Source: Acidobacteriota bacterium | Lineage (GTDB): Bacteria; Acidobacteriota; Terriglobia; UBA7540 | Assembly (NCBI GenBank): GCA_021780055.1 | Contig: JAJXZM010000092.1 | Coordinates: 1 to 16,445, forward strand | Direction: 5' to 3' | DNA: 16,445 nt | Shown: piece by piece, positions 1-6,810 of the stretch | Numbering within the stretch: the stretch's first letter is position 1 | Layout of the letters: every line of letters starts with the position of its first letter | Position numbers and translations under genes: made by a program | Notes under the pieces: model-generated | Database searches by the model: none | Told to the model about the DNA's origin: nothing | What the model saw: only the letters and a program-made list of their open reading frames with translations

Positions 1-546
1 ATTCTGGAGGAAACGGGCAAGCTGGACGAGACGGTGATCATGAACACGGCGGACCATGGTTATTTTCTCGGCGAGTGGCATCTGATTGATAAACGTCTCA
101 TGTACGAGCCTTCCATCCGCATCCCGATGGGCATCCGCTATCCGAAGCTGATCAAGCCGGGAACATTGATCGATGAGATGGTCCTGAATATCGATATCGC
201 GCCCACCGTGCTGGAACTTGCGGGGGTCAAGGTTCCATCGCTCATGCAGGGGCGAAGCATCGTGCCATTGCTTCGCGGGAACAACTCAGGCTGGCGCAAG
301 GATTGGCTCTATTCTTACTATGAATATCCAGGTCCCAATATGGTTCCTAAGACCCATGGCGTTCGGACCGAACGTTACAAGATCCTTGAGTATTATGAAG
401 AAAGACCTACAGAATGGGAACTCTATGATCTTCAGGAAGATCCGCACGAGCTTCACAATCTTTATGGTGATCCTCGCTACAGCGAGCTTACCGAATGCCT
501 GAAGAAGCGCCTGAATGAACTTCGGGCGGAAACGGGTGAGTCGTAA
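1..546 (+). CDS. Sulfatase (S1 family), C-terminal part, 5' truncated by the window
   Basis: The frame is open from base 1 to the TAA at 544-546, leaving about 181 C-terminal residues of an alkaline-phosphatase-fold sulfatase that would hydrolyse sulfate esters on sugars or other organics. The visible segment has the late metal-site signature TADHGYFLGEW, where the Asp-His pair contributes to the Ca2+ site in this family. A basic patch (IDKRLMYEPSIRIPM) typical of choline-sulfatase, iduronate-sulfatase and heparan-sulfatase relatives follows. The C-terminal subdomain contains GVRTERYKILEYY and LYDLQEDPHELHNLY, the usual family ending. The catalytic C/S-x-P-x-R formylglycine motif and any signal peptide lie upstream of the window, so substrate class and location cannot be read. 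A sugar permease follows 78 bp downstream on the same strand, which suggests a carbohydrate substrate. The family call is firm; the substrate is unknown. Confidence 0.93.
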   Translation: MLEETGKLDETVIMNTADHGYFLGEWHLIDKRLMYEPSIRIPMGIRYPKLIKPGTLIDEMVLNIDIAPTVLELAGVKVPSLMQGRSIVPLLRGNNSGWRKDWLYSYYEYPGPNMVPKTHGVRTERYKILEYYEERPTEWELYDLQEDPHELHNLYGDPRYSELTECLKKRLNELRAETGES

Positions 547-584
547 AAAGATCTATCTGGAAGAGTTTGGGTATAACAGGCTCG

Positions 585-597
585 CGGCCGATGGCCG
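585..597. other. Short GC-rich stem-loop between sulfatase and permease
   Basis: CGGCC-GAT-GGCCG forms a perfect 5-bp stem with a 3-nt loop in the 78-bp gap between the sulfatase stop and the permease start. No T-run follows on either strand, so it does not look like an intrinsic terminator. It could be an mRNA-processing or stability element within a shared transcript, or chance in GC-rich DNA. Confidence 0.2.
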
Positions 598-624
598 GCC
601 CGCGTAACCTATACTGAGGGTATT

Positions 625-1671
625 ATGAACCCAACTTCCTCTGCCGCGGCATTGGGTCTAACGCTCGCAGTCCTTTCCGGACTAATGAACGGGACCTTTA
701 CGCTGCCCATGCGATATCTGGGACGATGGTCGTGGGAGAACGTCTGGGCGCTCTTTATTCTGATCGCCTGTCTCTTGATGCCGGTAATCGTTGCGGCGAC
801 AACGGTTTCAAACCTGGGCGAAGTGCTTCAGCAGGCTCCAACGCGTGCCATAGTGATGGCCGTCATATGTGGGTTCGCCTGGGGTTTCGGGGCCCTTATG
901 TTTGGCCAGAGTGTCAGCGCCATCGGCATTTCACTCGCCAACACCTTTGTGCTGGCCATAAGCTCTTCACTAGGTTCGTTCCTGCCGATTCTGGTGCTCG
1001 ACCCGAGCAAGCTTTTTGAGAAGCAGGGTGAGGCGATCATGGTGGGAACTGGGATTGCGATTGCAGGCATTGCCTTTTGCGGCTACGCGGGAAAGCTGAA
1101 GGAACGCAGCCAGGTGAACGAGAACGTGCGCCAGGAAATGGTGGGCGAAGCGCGGCCGTTCTGGTTTGGCCTGTTGCTCTGTGCCGGTGCGGGGGTGCTT
1201 TCGGCGGTTTTCAACATTGGCTATAGTTCCGCCCAGGGCATTGTCCAATCCGCTGTCCGGCTGGGGGACAGCCCTTTTGCAGGCTCCAACATTGTCTGGT
1301 TGTTGATGCTGACGGGCGGGGCAATTGCAAACCTCGGATTTTGTGCGCGCCTGTTCAGAAAGAACCGAAGCTGGGCAAAATATGCGCAGCCCAAATCCAT
1401 GTCGCTTTACGGATTGACGCTTCTGATGGGGTTGCTCTGGGGCGGGAGCATTTTCGTTTACGGTTCGGCGGCGCCGAAGCTCGGGAGGCTGGGCCCGGCT
1501 ATTGGCTGGCCGCTCAGCCTTTCTGTTGGTCTCCTTACTGCGAATGTGTGCGGCATCCTTGCCGGTGAATGGCGCTTTTCACGCGCCGTAGAGCGAGTGT
1601 TCATGGGAGTCGGCCTGCTGGTACTCATACTCGCCATCATCATTCTTGGGTGGTCCGGCACGCTTGCCTGA
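625..1671 (+). CDS. rhaT: RhaT-family sugar (L-rhamnose-type)/proton symporter
   Basis: This 348-residue, very hydrophobic protein resembles L-rhamnose/H+ symporters of the drug/metabolite transporter superfamily (E. coli RhaT is of similar length). About ten membrane helices can be seen, near residues 8-28, 39-61, 74-97, 98-125, 137-156, 176-203, 221-242, 261-283, 289-314 and 324-345. The family hallmark after helix 1 is present: TLPMRYLGRWSWENVW (residues 26-41), matching the 'KKVKKWSWE' region of RhaT. A charged loop near 158-173 separates the two halves. The ATG at 625 has a GAGGG Shine-Dalgarno about 5 nt upstream. The gene lies 78 bp after the sulfatase on the same strand, so co-transcription is likely, and the pair suggests release and import of a deoxy- or desulfated sugar. 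No rhamnose catabolic genes are in view, so rhamnose specificity is inferred from the family only. Confidence 0.85.
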   Translation: MNPTSSAAALGLTLAVLSGLMNGTFTLPMRYLGRWSWENVWALFILIACLLMPVIVAATTVSNLGEVLQQAPTRAIVMAVICGFAWGFGALMFGQSVSAIGISLANTFVLAISSSLGSFLPILVLDPSKLFEKQGEAIMVGTGIAIAGIAFCGYAGKLKERSQVNENVRQEMVGEARPFWFGLLLCAGAGVLSAVFNIGYSSAQGIVQSAVRLGDSPFAGSNIVWLLMLTGGAIANLGFCARLFRKNRSWAKYAQPKSMSLYGLTLLMGLLWGGSIFVYGSAAPKLGRLGPAIGWPLSLSVGLLTANVCGILAGEWRFSRAVERVFMGVGLLVLILAIIILGWSGTLA

Positions 1672-1779
1672 CGATGCATTTCCCGTGGGATGAATCAGTG
1701 CTTAAGGTGACGCTCCTGACGAACCTCAGAAGAGCCCTCTTGTTGAAGGGAACAGTAATCCGGGCTGCTCAAGCTGGCT

Positions 1780-4700
1780 TTAGCCGATGTTTTCAGTGTC
1801 GGGCGCGAGCACCGGTGCGCTGACGACTTCAGATTCCGCCCGGTCTTTGTCGCTCTTGTGCCACTTCAGGAAAGAGTCCATATAGGTGTAAAAGACAGGG
1901 GTGAGGTAAAGCGTCACGAACTGGGCGAACAGCAATCCGCCGACCACGCAAACGCCAAGCGGGCGCCGCGAGTCGGCATCGGCGCCAATGCCGATGGCGA
2001 TGGGCAGTGTGCCGATGATGGCGCAGGCGGTGGTCATCATGATCGGGCGGAACCGAATCATGGAGCCCTGATAGGCGGACTCGCTGGCCGTGTAATTCCC
2101 CTTGCGTTCCATTTCCAAAGCAAAATCAACCATCATAATCGCGTTCTTTTTGACGATGCCGATCAGCATGATGATGCCGACAAAGCCGTAAAGGTCCAGC
2201 TCCATATGGAACAACGAAAGCGTCAGCAAACCTCCGAAGGCCGCCGCCGGTAACCCGGTGAGAATCGTAATGGGATGAATGTAGCTTTCGTAAAGGATGC
2301 CCAACACAATGTAGATCACCAGGACTGTCATGATCAGCAGGATGCCCAGTCCCGTGAGGGAGTCCTTGAAGGCTTGAGCCGTGCCTTGGAACTCGGTGGT
2401 GATGGAAATGGGTAGCATCGATTTGGCAAGGCCTTCCACTTCGCTCACCGCCTGTCCCAGGGCCACACCAGGAGCAAGGTCAAAGGAGATCGTAGCCGAG
2501 GGGAGTTGACCGTTGTGGTTTACGGTAAGAGGACCAAGGCTGGTGGTGAATTTTGAAACAGCGCTTAGGGGCACAAGCTGTCCGGAGGCCGAGCTGATGT
2601 AGAGCTCCGAGAGCATGTTGGGATCGCTCTGAAAACGATCCTGAACCTGCATTACCACCCAGTATTCGTCATTCGATGTATAAATCGGTGAAACCAGGCG
2701 CTGGCCATAAGCACTGTAAAGTGCGTCTTCGACCTGTTGAGGCGTTACGCCAAGCGCGGCGGCTTTGTCGCGGTCGACCACCACGTTTGCCTGGGGATTT
2801 TTGATTTGGAGGTCGCTTGTGACGTCTTCAAGCCCGGGCAGATTTTTCATTTTTGCTTCAAACTTCTGGGCGTACTGATAAAGCTGGTCCGTTTGGGGGC
2901 TTGACAATGTGTACTGGTACAAGCTCTTGGTCATTTGTCCGCCGATGCGGATGGATGGCGGATTTGTAAGAAAGACGCGGATTCCGGGTATCTTGTCAAC
3001 CTTCGGCTGCAGCCCTCGAATGACGTCCTCGATGGTCATGTGATGTTCGTAGAGAGGACGTATGAGCCGAACAACTGAACCGAGAACGGCGACGTGCCCA
3101 TAGCGGGCAACCAGATGATCGTAGGCAGGATTGTGGCTCCACGGGCGATCGGGGCGGTCCTTCAAATGAAGGAAAGCGCGGCCATTGTTCATCCCGTTGT
3201 TGAACGAACCGCCGATGCCTGAGAAAAACTGCACAACACTCGGATCGGCCTTAAGGATACGATTGACCGCCTCCTGGTGCGCCTTCATTGAATCAAAAGA
3301 GATTCCCTGATTGGCCTCTGTCGCGACTGCGATCCGGCCGGAGTCACCATTGGGGAGGAAACCTTTCGGAATCTTCCAGAATTCCCAGGCCGTTCCAAGC
3401 AGAACGAGAAAACCAAAAAACATGATCAGCACGCGGTGCCGCAGCGACCAGCGAAGGGTCCAGCCGTAAACGCTGAGAGAAGCGTCGAGTATGTTTTCGA
3501 GTTTGCGATAAAGCCACTTCTGCCGCTGTTCGTGCTGTGGACGCAGGTAGCGCCGGCAGAGCATCGGGCTGAGGGTGACGGAAACCACACCGGAAACCAG
3601 AACGGCGGAAATAATTACGACAGCGAATTCGTGAAGCAGGCGGCCGAATACACCGGGCATGAAAAAAACGGGGAGGAAGACGACAGCGAGCGACAGAGTC
3701 ATCGAAAGGATGGTGAAATTAACTTCCTTGGAGCCGTCCAGTGCGGCCTGGAGTGGAGTCTTCCCCATCTCCAGATGGCGCACGATATTTTCAAGCATGA
3801 CGATGGCGTCATCGACGACAAAGCCCACCGAGAGGGTCAGGGCCAGCAGCGACAAGTTGTCGATCGTGTAATCCAGTAAGTACATCACCGCGAACGTGCC
3901 CATGATTGCCATGGGCAGCGCCAGGCTCGGGATCACAGTGGCCGAAGCGTTGCGCAGGAAGAGGAAGATGACAAGAACAACCAGAAAGATCGCCAGCAGA
4001 AGCGTGAATTTGACGTCGTTGACGGATTCGCTGATAGAAACGGACCGGTCATACTCGATTGAGAGGTGGATCGATGGCGGCAGGATTGTGTAGAACCGGG
4101 GAAGGAGCTTGCGGATATCTCTTACAATCTCGATCGTGTTGGTACCGGGTTGGCGTTGGACGCTTAACATGATACCGGGCACTCCGTTGATCCAGTTTGC
4201 TATGTAGTTGTCCTGAATTCCGTTCGCAACTGTAGCCACCTGGTCCAGCCGGACAGGCGCGCCATTGCGGTATGCGACGACAAGCGGGCGGTAAACGGCG
4301 GCATCAGAAAGCTGCCCATTGGACTCAATGTTATAGGCCTTATGGGCGCCATTGAGAGTGCCCATCGGCATGTTAACATTGGCATTTCGTATTGCCTGCT
4401 CCACCTGATCGATACCGATTTGGCGGCTGGCAAGAGCCTGGGGATTCAGCTGAACTCGGACCGCGTACTTTGCAGCCCCGTTGACTCCGACTTGGGCGAC
4501 ACCGGGAACCATTGAAATCTGTTCAGCGATGAAATTTTCGGCGTAGTCGTCGACCTCGTAAAGGGGCAGTGTTGGCGAAGTTACGGCAAGGAGAAAGATA
4601 GGCTGGTCCGCCGGGTTCACTTTTCGCAGGGTCGGAGGAAAGGGCATATTGGCCGGGAGTTGATTAGCGGCAGCGGCAATGGCTGACTGCACATCGAGTG

Positions 4701-5013
4701 CGGCGGAATCGAGGTCCCGGCTGAGATCGAATTGCAGGGTGATCGATGTGTTGCCGAGGGAACTCGTTGATGTCATCGAATCCAGGCCGGCAATTGTGGT
4801 GAACTGTTTCTCGAGTGGTGTTGCAACAGAGGAAGCCATCGTCTCCGGGCTGGCACCGGGGAGCCCGGCAGAAACCTGAATGGTTGGGAAATCGACGTTG
4901 GGCAAGTCGCTGACGGCCAGGTAGCGGTATCCAAATATTCCAAATATTAGGATCGCCAGCATCACAAGGCTGGTCATGACCGGCCGGCGAATGAAAGGTT
5001 CGCAGAAATTCAT
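1780..5013 (-). CDS. RND multidrug efflux transporter, inner-membrane pump (HAE1/MdtB-MdtC/AcrB type)
   Basis: This 1077-residue protein is the proton-driven, trimeric inner-membrane component of a tripartite efflux system. The N-terminus (NFCEPFIRRPVMTSLVM, first helix about 11-33) is typical of MdtB/MdtC-like pumps. A porter domain (about 34-330), helices 2-6 (about 335-490), a second porter domain (about 550-865) and helices 8-12 (about 885-1045) follow in the expected order. The proton-relay residues are intact: the Asp pair D401-D402 in helix 4 (GFVVDDAIVML), equivalent to AcrB D407/D408, and a Lys in helix 10 (GIVKKNAIMMVDFA, K955/K956), equivalent to AcrB K940. Residues about 627-659 look like an extra insert in the second porter domain relative to AcrB-type pumps. 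The gene starts 15 nt after the adaptor stop, so it is translated from the same mRNA. The exported compound cannot be read from sequence. Confidence 0.95.
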   Translation of the reverse strand: MNFCEPFIRRPVMTSLVMLAILIFGIFGYRYLAVSDLPNVDFPTIQVSAGLPGASPETMASSVATPLEKQFTTIAGLDSMTSTSSLGNTSITLQFDLSRDLDSAALDVQSAIAAAANQLPANMPFPPTLRKVNPADQPIFLLAVTSPTLPLYEVDDYAENFIAEQISMVPGVAQVGVNGAAKYAVRVQLNPQALASRQIGIDQVEQAIRNANVNMPMGTLNGAHKAYNIESNGQLSDAAVYRPLVVAYRNGAPVRLDQVATVANGIQDNYIANWINGVPGIMLSVQRQPGTNTIEIVRDIRKLLPRFYTILPPSIHLSIEYDRSVSISESVNDVKFTLLLAIFLVVLVIFLFLRNASATVIPSLALPMAIMGTFAVMYLLDYTIDNLSLLALTLSVGFVVDDAIVMLENIVRHLEMGKTPLQAALDGSKEVNFTILSMTLSLAVVFLPVFFMPGVFGRLLHEFAVVIISAVLVSGVVSVTLSPMLCRRYLRPQHEQRQKWLYRKLENILDASLSVYGWTLRWSLRHRVLIMFFGFLVLLGTAWEFWKIPKGFLPNGDSGRIAVATEANQGISFDSMKAHQEAVNRILKADPSVVQFFSGIGGSFNNGMNNGRAFLHLKDRPDRPWSHNPAYDHLVARYGHVAVLGSVVRLIRPLYEHHMTIEDVIRGLQPKVDKIPGIRVFLTNPPSIRIGGQMTKSLYQYTLSSPQTDQLYQYAQKFEAKMKNLPGLEDVTSDLQIKNPQANVVVDRDKAAALGVTPQQVEDALYSAYGQRLVSPIYTSNDEYWVVMQVQDRFQSDPNMLSELYISSASGQLVPLSAVSKFTTSLGPLTVNHNGQLPSATISFDLAPGVALGQAVSEVEGLAKSMLPISITTEFQGTAQAFKDSLTGLGILLIMTVLVIYIVLGILYESYIHPITILTGLPAAAFGGLLTLSLFHMELDLYGFVGIIMLIGIVKKNAIMMVDFALEMERKGNYTASESAYQGSMIRFRPIMMTTACAIIGTLPIAIGIGADADSRRPLGVCVVGGLLFAQFVTLYLTPVFYTYMDSFLKWHKSDKDRAESEVVSAPVLAPDTENIG

Positions 5014-5028
5014 GACGTTCCCGTCTTA

Positions 5029-6168
5029 TTACAGGGTCTTGGTGAAATAGACCTTCGTGCCTGGCACCAGACGCACTTGCCCGTCGGTAACCACGGTTTC
5101 GCCCGCAGCGAGGCCCTGCACAATTTCCGTCTGATTGTTGACGGTTTGCCCTACCTTAACTTGCCGGACATCCACTGTCTTGTCCGGTTTCACAATAAAA
5201 ACATAATCGCCTTGTTGCCCGGCCTGCACGGATTGCGAGGGTACTACGAGCACATTCTGCTGCTCGCCCAGGTTCAGCACGACATTGGAAAACTGCCCGG
5301 GCCAGAGGTGGTGGTCGGAATTGGGAAAAGTAGCCATCAACTGAATGGTTCCGGTGGTGGTATCGACCGTGTTATTCACAAAGGTCAGAAATCCCGTTTC
5401 GGCAACGGTGCTGCCGGGCGGGGTTGCCCTGACGGGCAAACGGTTGCGCGCCATGGAATTCTTAACCGATCCCAGATACTGTTGTGGAACCGAGAAAGTG
5501 ACATAGATGGGTTCAACCTGGTTAATCACTACCAGGGTTGGGACATCATTGGCCTTCACGGTTGCTCCGGGAGAGACGAGTTGTTCTCCCGTAACACCGC
5601 TGATGGGTGCGTAGATTGAACAATAGGAAAGCTGGATTTGGGCCGTCCGGATGGCAGCCTGGTCAGCACGGACGGTGGCTTCGGCGGCGGCCGAAGTGGC
5701 AAGGGACTGATCATACTGCTGCGGAGAAACGACGCCTTCCTTGTAAAGTTTGTCGCTGCGCGCCAGCTCCGTCTGGCTCAACTGGGCTTGGGCCTTGTCC
5801 CTGGCCAGAGCCGCTTCAGCCTGGGCGAGGGAGGCGAGGAAGGGGTCCTTATCCAGCGTGACCAGCAAATCACCTTTGCGAACATACTGGCCCTGTTTGT
5901 AATGCACTTCCTTGACGATGCCGGCCACTTGCGACTCAACTGCGACAGTCTGAAATGCCTTGCCTGTGCCAATGGCTGTTAATTGGATGGGGATCGTAGA
6001 CCGTTCCGCCTGGGCTACCATGACAGGCACAGCAGTGCTCTCCTGTGGGCGCGAGATTTCTCCACTTGTAGATGATCCCTGTGCGGGCGCGTCGCTGCTA
6101 CTGCATCCGCCGAGAACCGTCGCGGAAAACAATAATGTAAGTGCAAGGAATTGACGAGCTCTATTCAT
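5029..6168 (-). CDS. RND efflux periplasmic adaptor (membrane fusion protein, MdtA/AcrA-like lipoprotein)
   Basis: The 379-residue adaptor links the inner-membrane pump to an outer-membrane channel. I place the start at the ATG at 6168. It has an AGGA Shine-Dalgarno just upstream and begins a clean lipoprotein signal (basic MNRAR, hydrophobic stretch, lipobox LGGC with Cys22). A longer reading from a TTG at 6234 adds 22 residues that spoil the signal. Domains in order: a beta-barrel/lipoyl half near 45-100 (AGIVKEVHYKQGQYVRKGDL), an alpha-helical hairpin rich in Ala/Gln near 110-185, the second lipoyl half (YAPISGVTGEQLVSPGATV), a beta-barrel near 225-305 and a membrane-proximal domain to the end (VLVVPSQSVQAG, IVQGLAAGETVV). 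It is first in a two-gene operon with the pump 15 nt downstream. No TolC-like gene is in the window, so the channel must be encoded elsewhere. Confidence 0.93.
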   Translation of the reverse strand: MNRARQFLALTLLFSATVLGGCSSSDAPAQGSSTSGEISRPQESTAVPVMVAQAERSTIPIQLTAIGTGKAFQTVAVESQVAGIVKEVHYKQGQYVRKGDLLVTLDKDPFLASLAQAEAALARDKAQAQLSQTELARSDKLYKEGVVSPQQYDQSLATSAAAEATVRADQAAIRTAQIQLSYCSIYAPISGVTGEQLVSPGATVKANDVPTLVVINQVEPIYVTFSVPQQYLGSVKNSMARNRLPVRATPPGSTVAETGFLTFVNNTVDTTTGTIQLMATFPNSDHHLWPGQFSNVVLNLGEQQNVLVVPSQSVQAGQQGDYVFIVKPDKTVDVRQVKVGQTVNNQTEIVQGLAAGETVVTDGQVRLVPGTKVYFTKTL

Positions 6169-6213
6169 GCGTTCCTGTGTCCTGTTGGTCGCGAAATTAT
6201 GCCACATTCTCCC

Positions 6214-6242
6214 CAGAAGGGAAAGCAACGACAACCCTTCTG
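6214..6242 (-). promoter_or_regulatory. 8-bp inverted repeat in the leader of the RND efflux operon
   Basis: CAGAAGGG at 6214-6221 and CCCTTCTG at 6235-6242 are exact reverse complements with a 13-nt spacer, ending about 45 nt upstream of the adaptor ATG. In the mRNA this would be a stable 5'-leader hairpin; in DNA it could be a repressor operator. No U-run follows, so it is not a classic terminator. The repeat is read directly; its function is inferred from position. Confidence 0.4.
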
Positions 6243-6250
6243 ACGATTTT

Positions 6251-6294
6251 TACGCCAATTGAGTTACATCTCATGATTTTATACGATTGGCGTA
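6251..6294 (-). promoter_or_regulatory. 9-bp inverted repeat flanking a putative promoter of the RND operon
   Basis: TACGCCAAT (6251-6259) and ATTGGCGTA (6286-6294) are exact reverse complements separated by 26 nt. The spacer is AT-rich and contains TATAAAAT on the minus strand, which would fit a -10 box for the efflux operon. Such an arrangement suits a TetR- or MarR-type repressor site, or two half-sites for a dimeric regulator. No regulator gene of those families lies beside the operon. The repeat is certain; the role is inferred. Confidence 0.4.
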
Positions 6295-6470
6295 GCTTTA
6301 TGGCTGAGAATTCCGGCGGTCATATGGGCTTTTAACAAATGCCCAGAAAATTTCCGGCAGGTGAGCGGAGAAGTGTCCGTGCCTCTGTGTTGCCAGGAGT
6401 CGCCAGGCGGAGCAGTGGCGCGAAAACTCCGTAAGCATAAGATTGGTTGTACAGGGTATTGAAGACTTGA

Positions 6471-6546
<76 letters not shown>

Positions 6547-6570
6547 GCAAACAACATAAATATCCCTACT

Positions 6571-6600
6571 AATTTAACAGAAAAGTCTAGCATAAACCAA
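6571..6600 (-). promoter_or_regulatory. Possible sigma70-type promoter of tRNA-Lys
   Basis: On the minus strand, TTGGTT (6595-6600) and TAAATT (6571-6576) are separated by 18 nt, placing a start site roughly 15-20 nt before the mature tRNA 5' end, a normal leader length for RNase P processing. Both boxes deviate from consensus, so this is only a suggestion. Confidence 0.25.
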
Positions 6601-6810
6601 ATGGTCGTTCTAAACAACTTGTGTGCGACCAACGTCATGATTCGGCTCAACGTGAAATCAGCATTTGATTTATGATCATTATGCGCGACATGGCTTGGCC
6701 AGATGCAGGTAGGCCTCGAGCGTTGATGCGGAAGTAAACTTTGGCAAGTCCGTTAATGCCTCTTTTATCTGGGGAATCGTTGAGAGATTGAAACTAGGAG
6801 AAAGAACCCA

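Larger units (their letters stand above)
6169..6470. other. Intergenic region between RND adaptor start and tRNA-Lys (about 300 bp)
   Basis: This non-coding stretch lies upstream of the minus-strand efflux operon and downstream of the minus-strand tRNA. It holds two perfect inverted repeats (6214-6242 and 6251-6294), an AT-rich stretch near 6275-6285 that reads TATAAAAT on the minus strand and could be a -10 element, and a small TGGGC/GCCCA dyad near 6326-6347. The motif TTCCGGC occurs twice, near 6310 and 6350. No open frame with a credible ribosome site was seen, and no intrinsic terminator with a U-run follows the tRNA, so read-through from the tRNA into the pump operon is possible. Confidence 0.5.

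Noticed and set aside
1672..1779. Possible bidirectional terminator between the permease and the pump
   Set aside because: Only short dyads (AAGAG/CTCTT, GGCT/AGCC) without adjacent T-runs are present, too weak to call.
3436..3879. Plus-strand open frame of 147 codons inside the RND pump gene
   Set aside because: It is antisense to a strongly conserved region (proton-relay helices), low in hydrophobic structure, and a typical shadow of GC-rich coding DNA.
5077..5619. Plus-strand open frame of 180 codons over the adaptor gene
   Set aside because: Antisense to a clear membrane fusion protein; no recognisable motif and no ribosome site.
6169..6234. Longer start of the RND adaptor at TTG 6234
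   Set aside because: It has no spaced Shine-Dalgarno and would bury the lipoprotein signal 22 residues inside; the ATG at 6168 has an AGGA and a proper lipobox.
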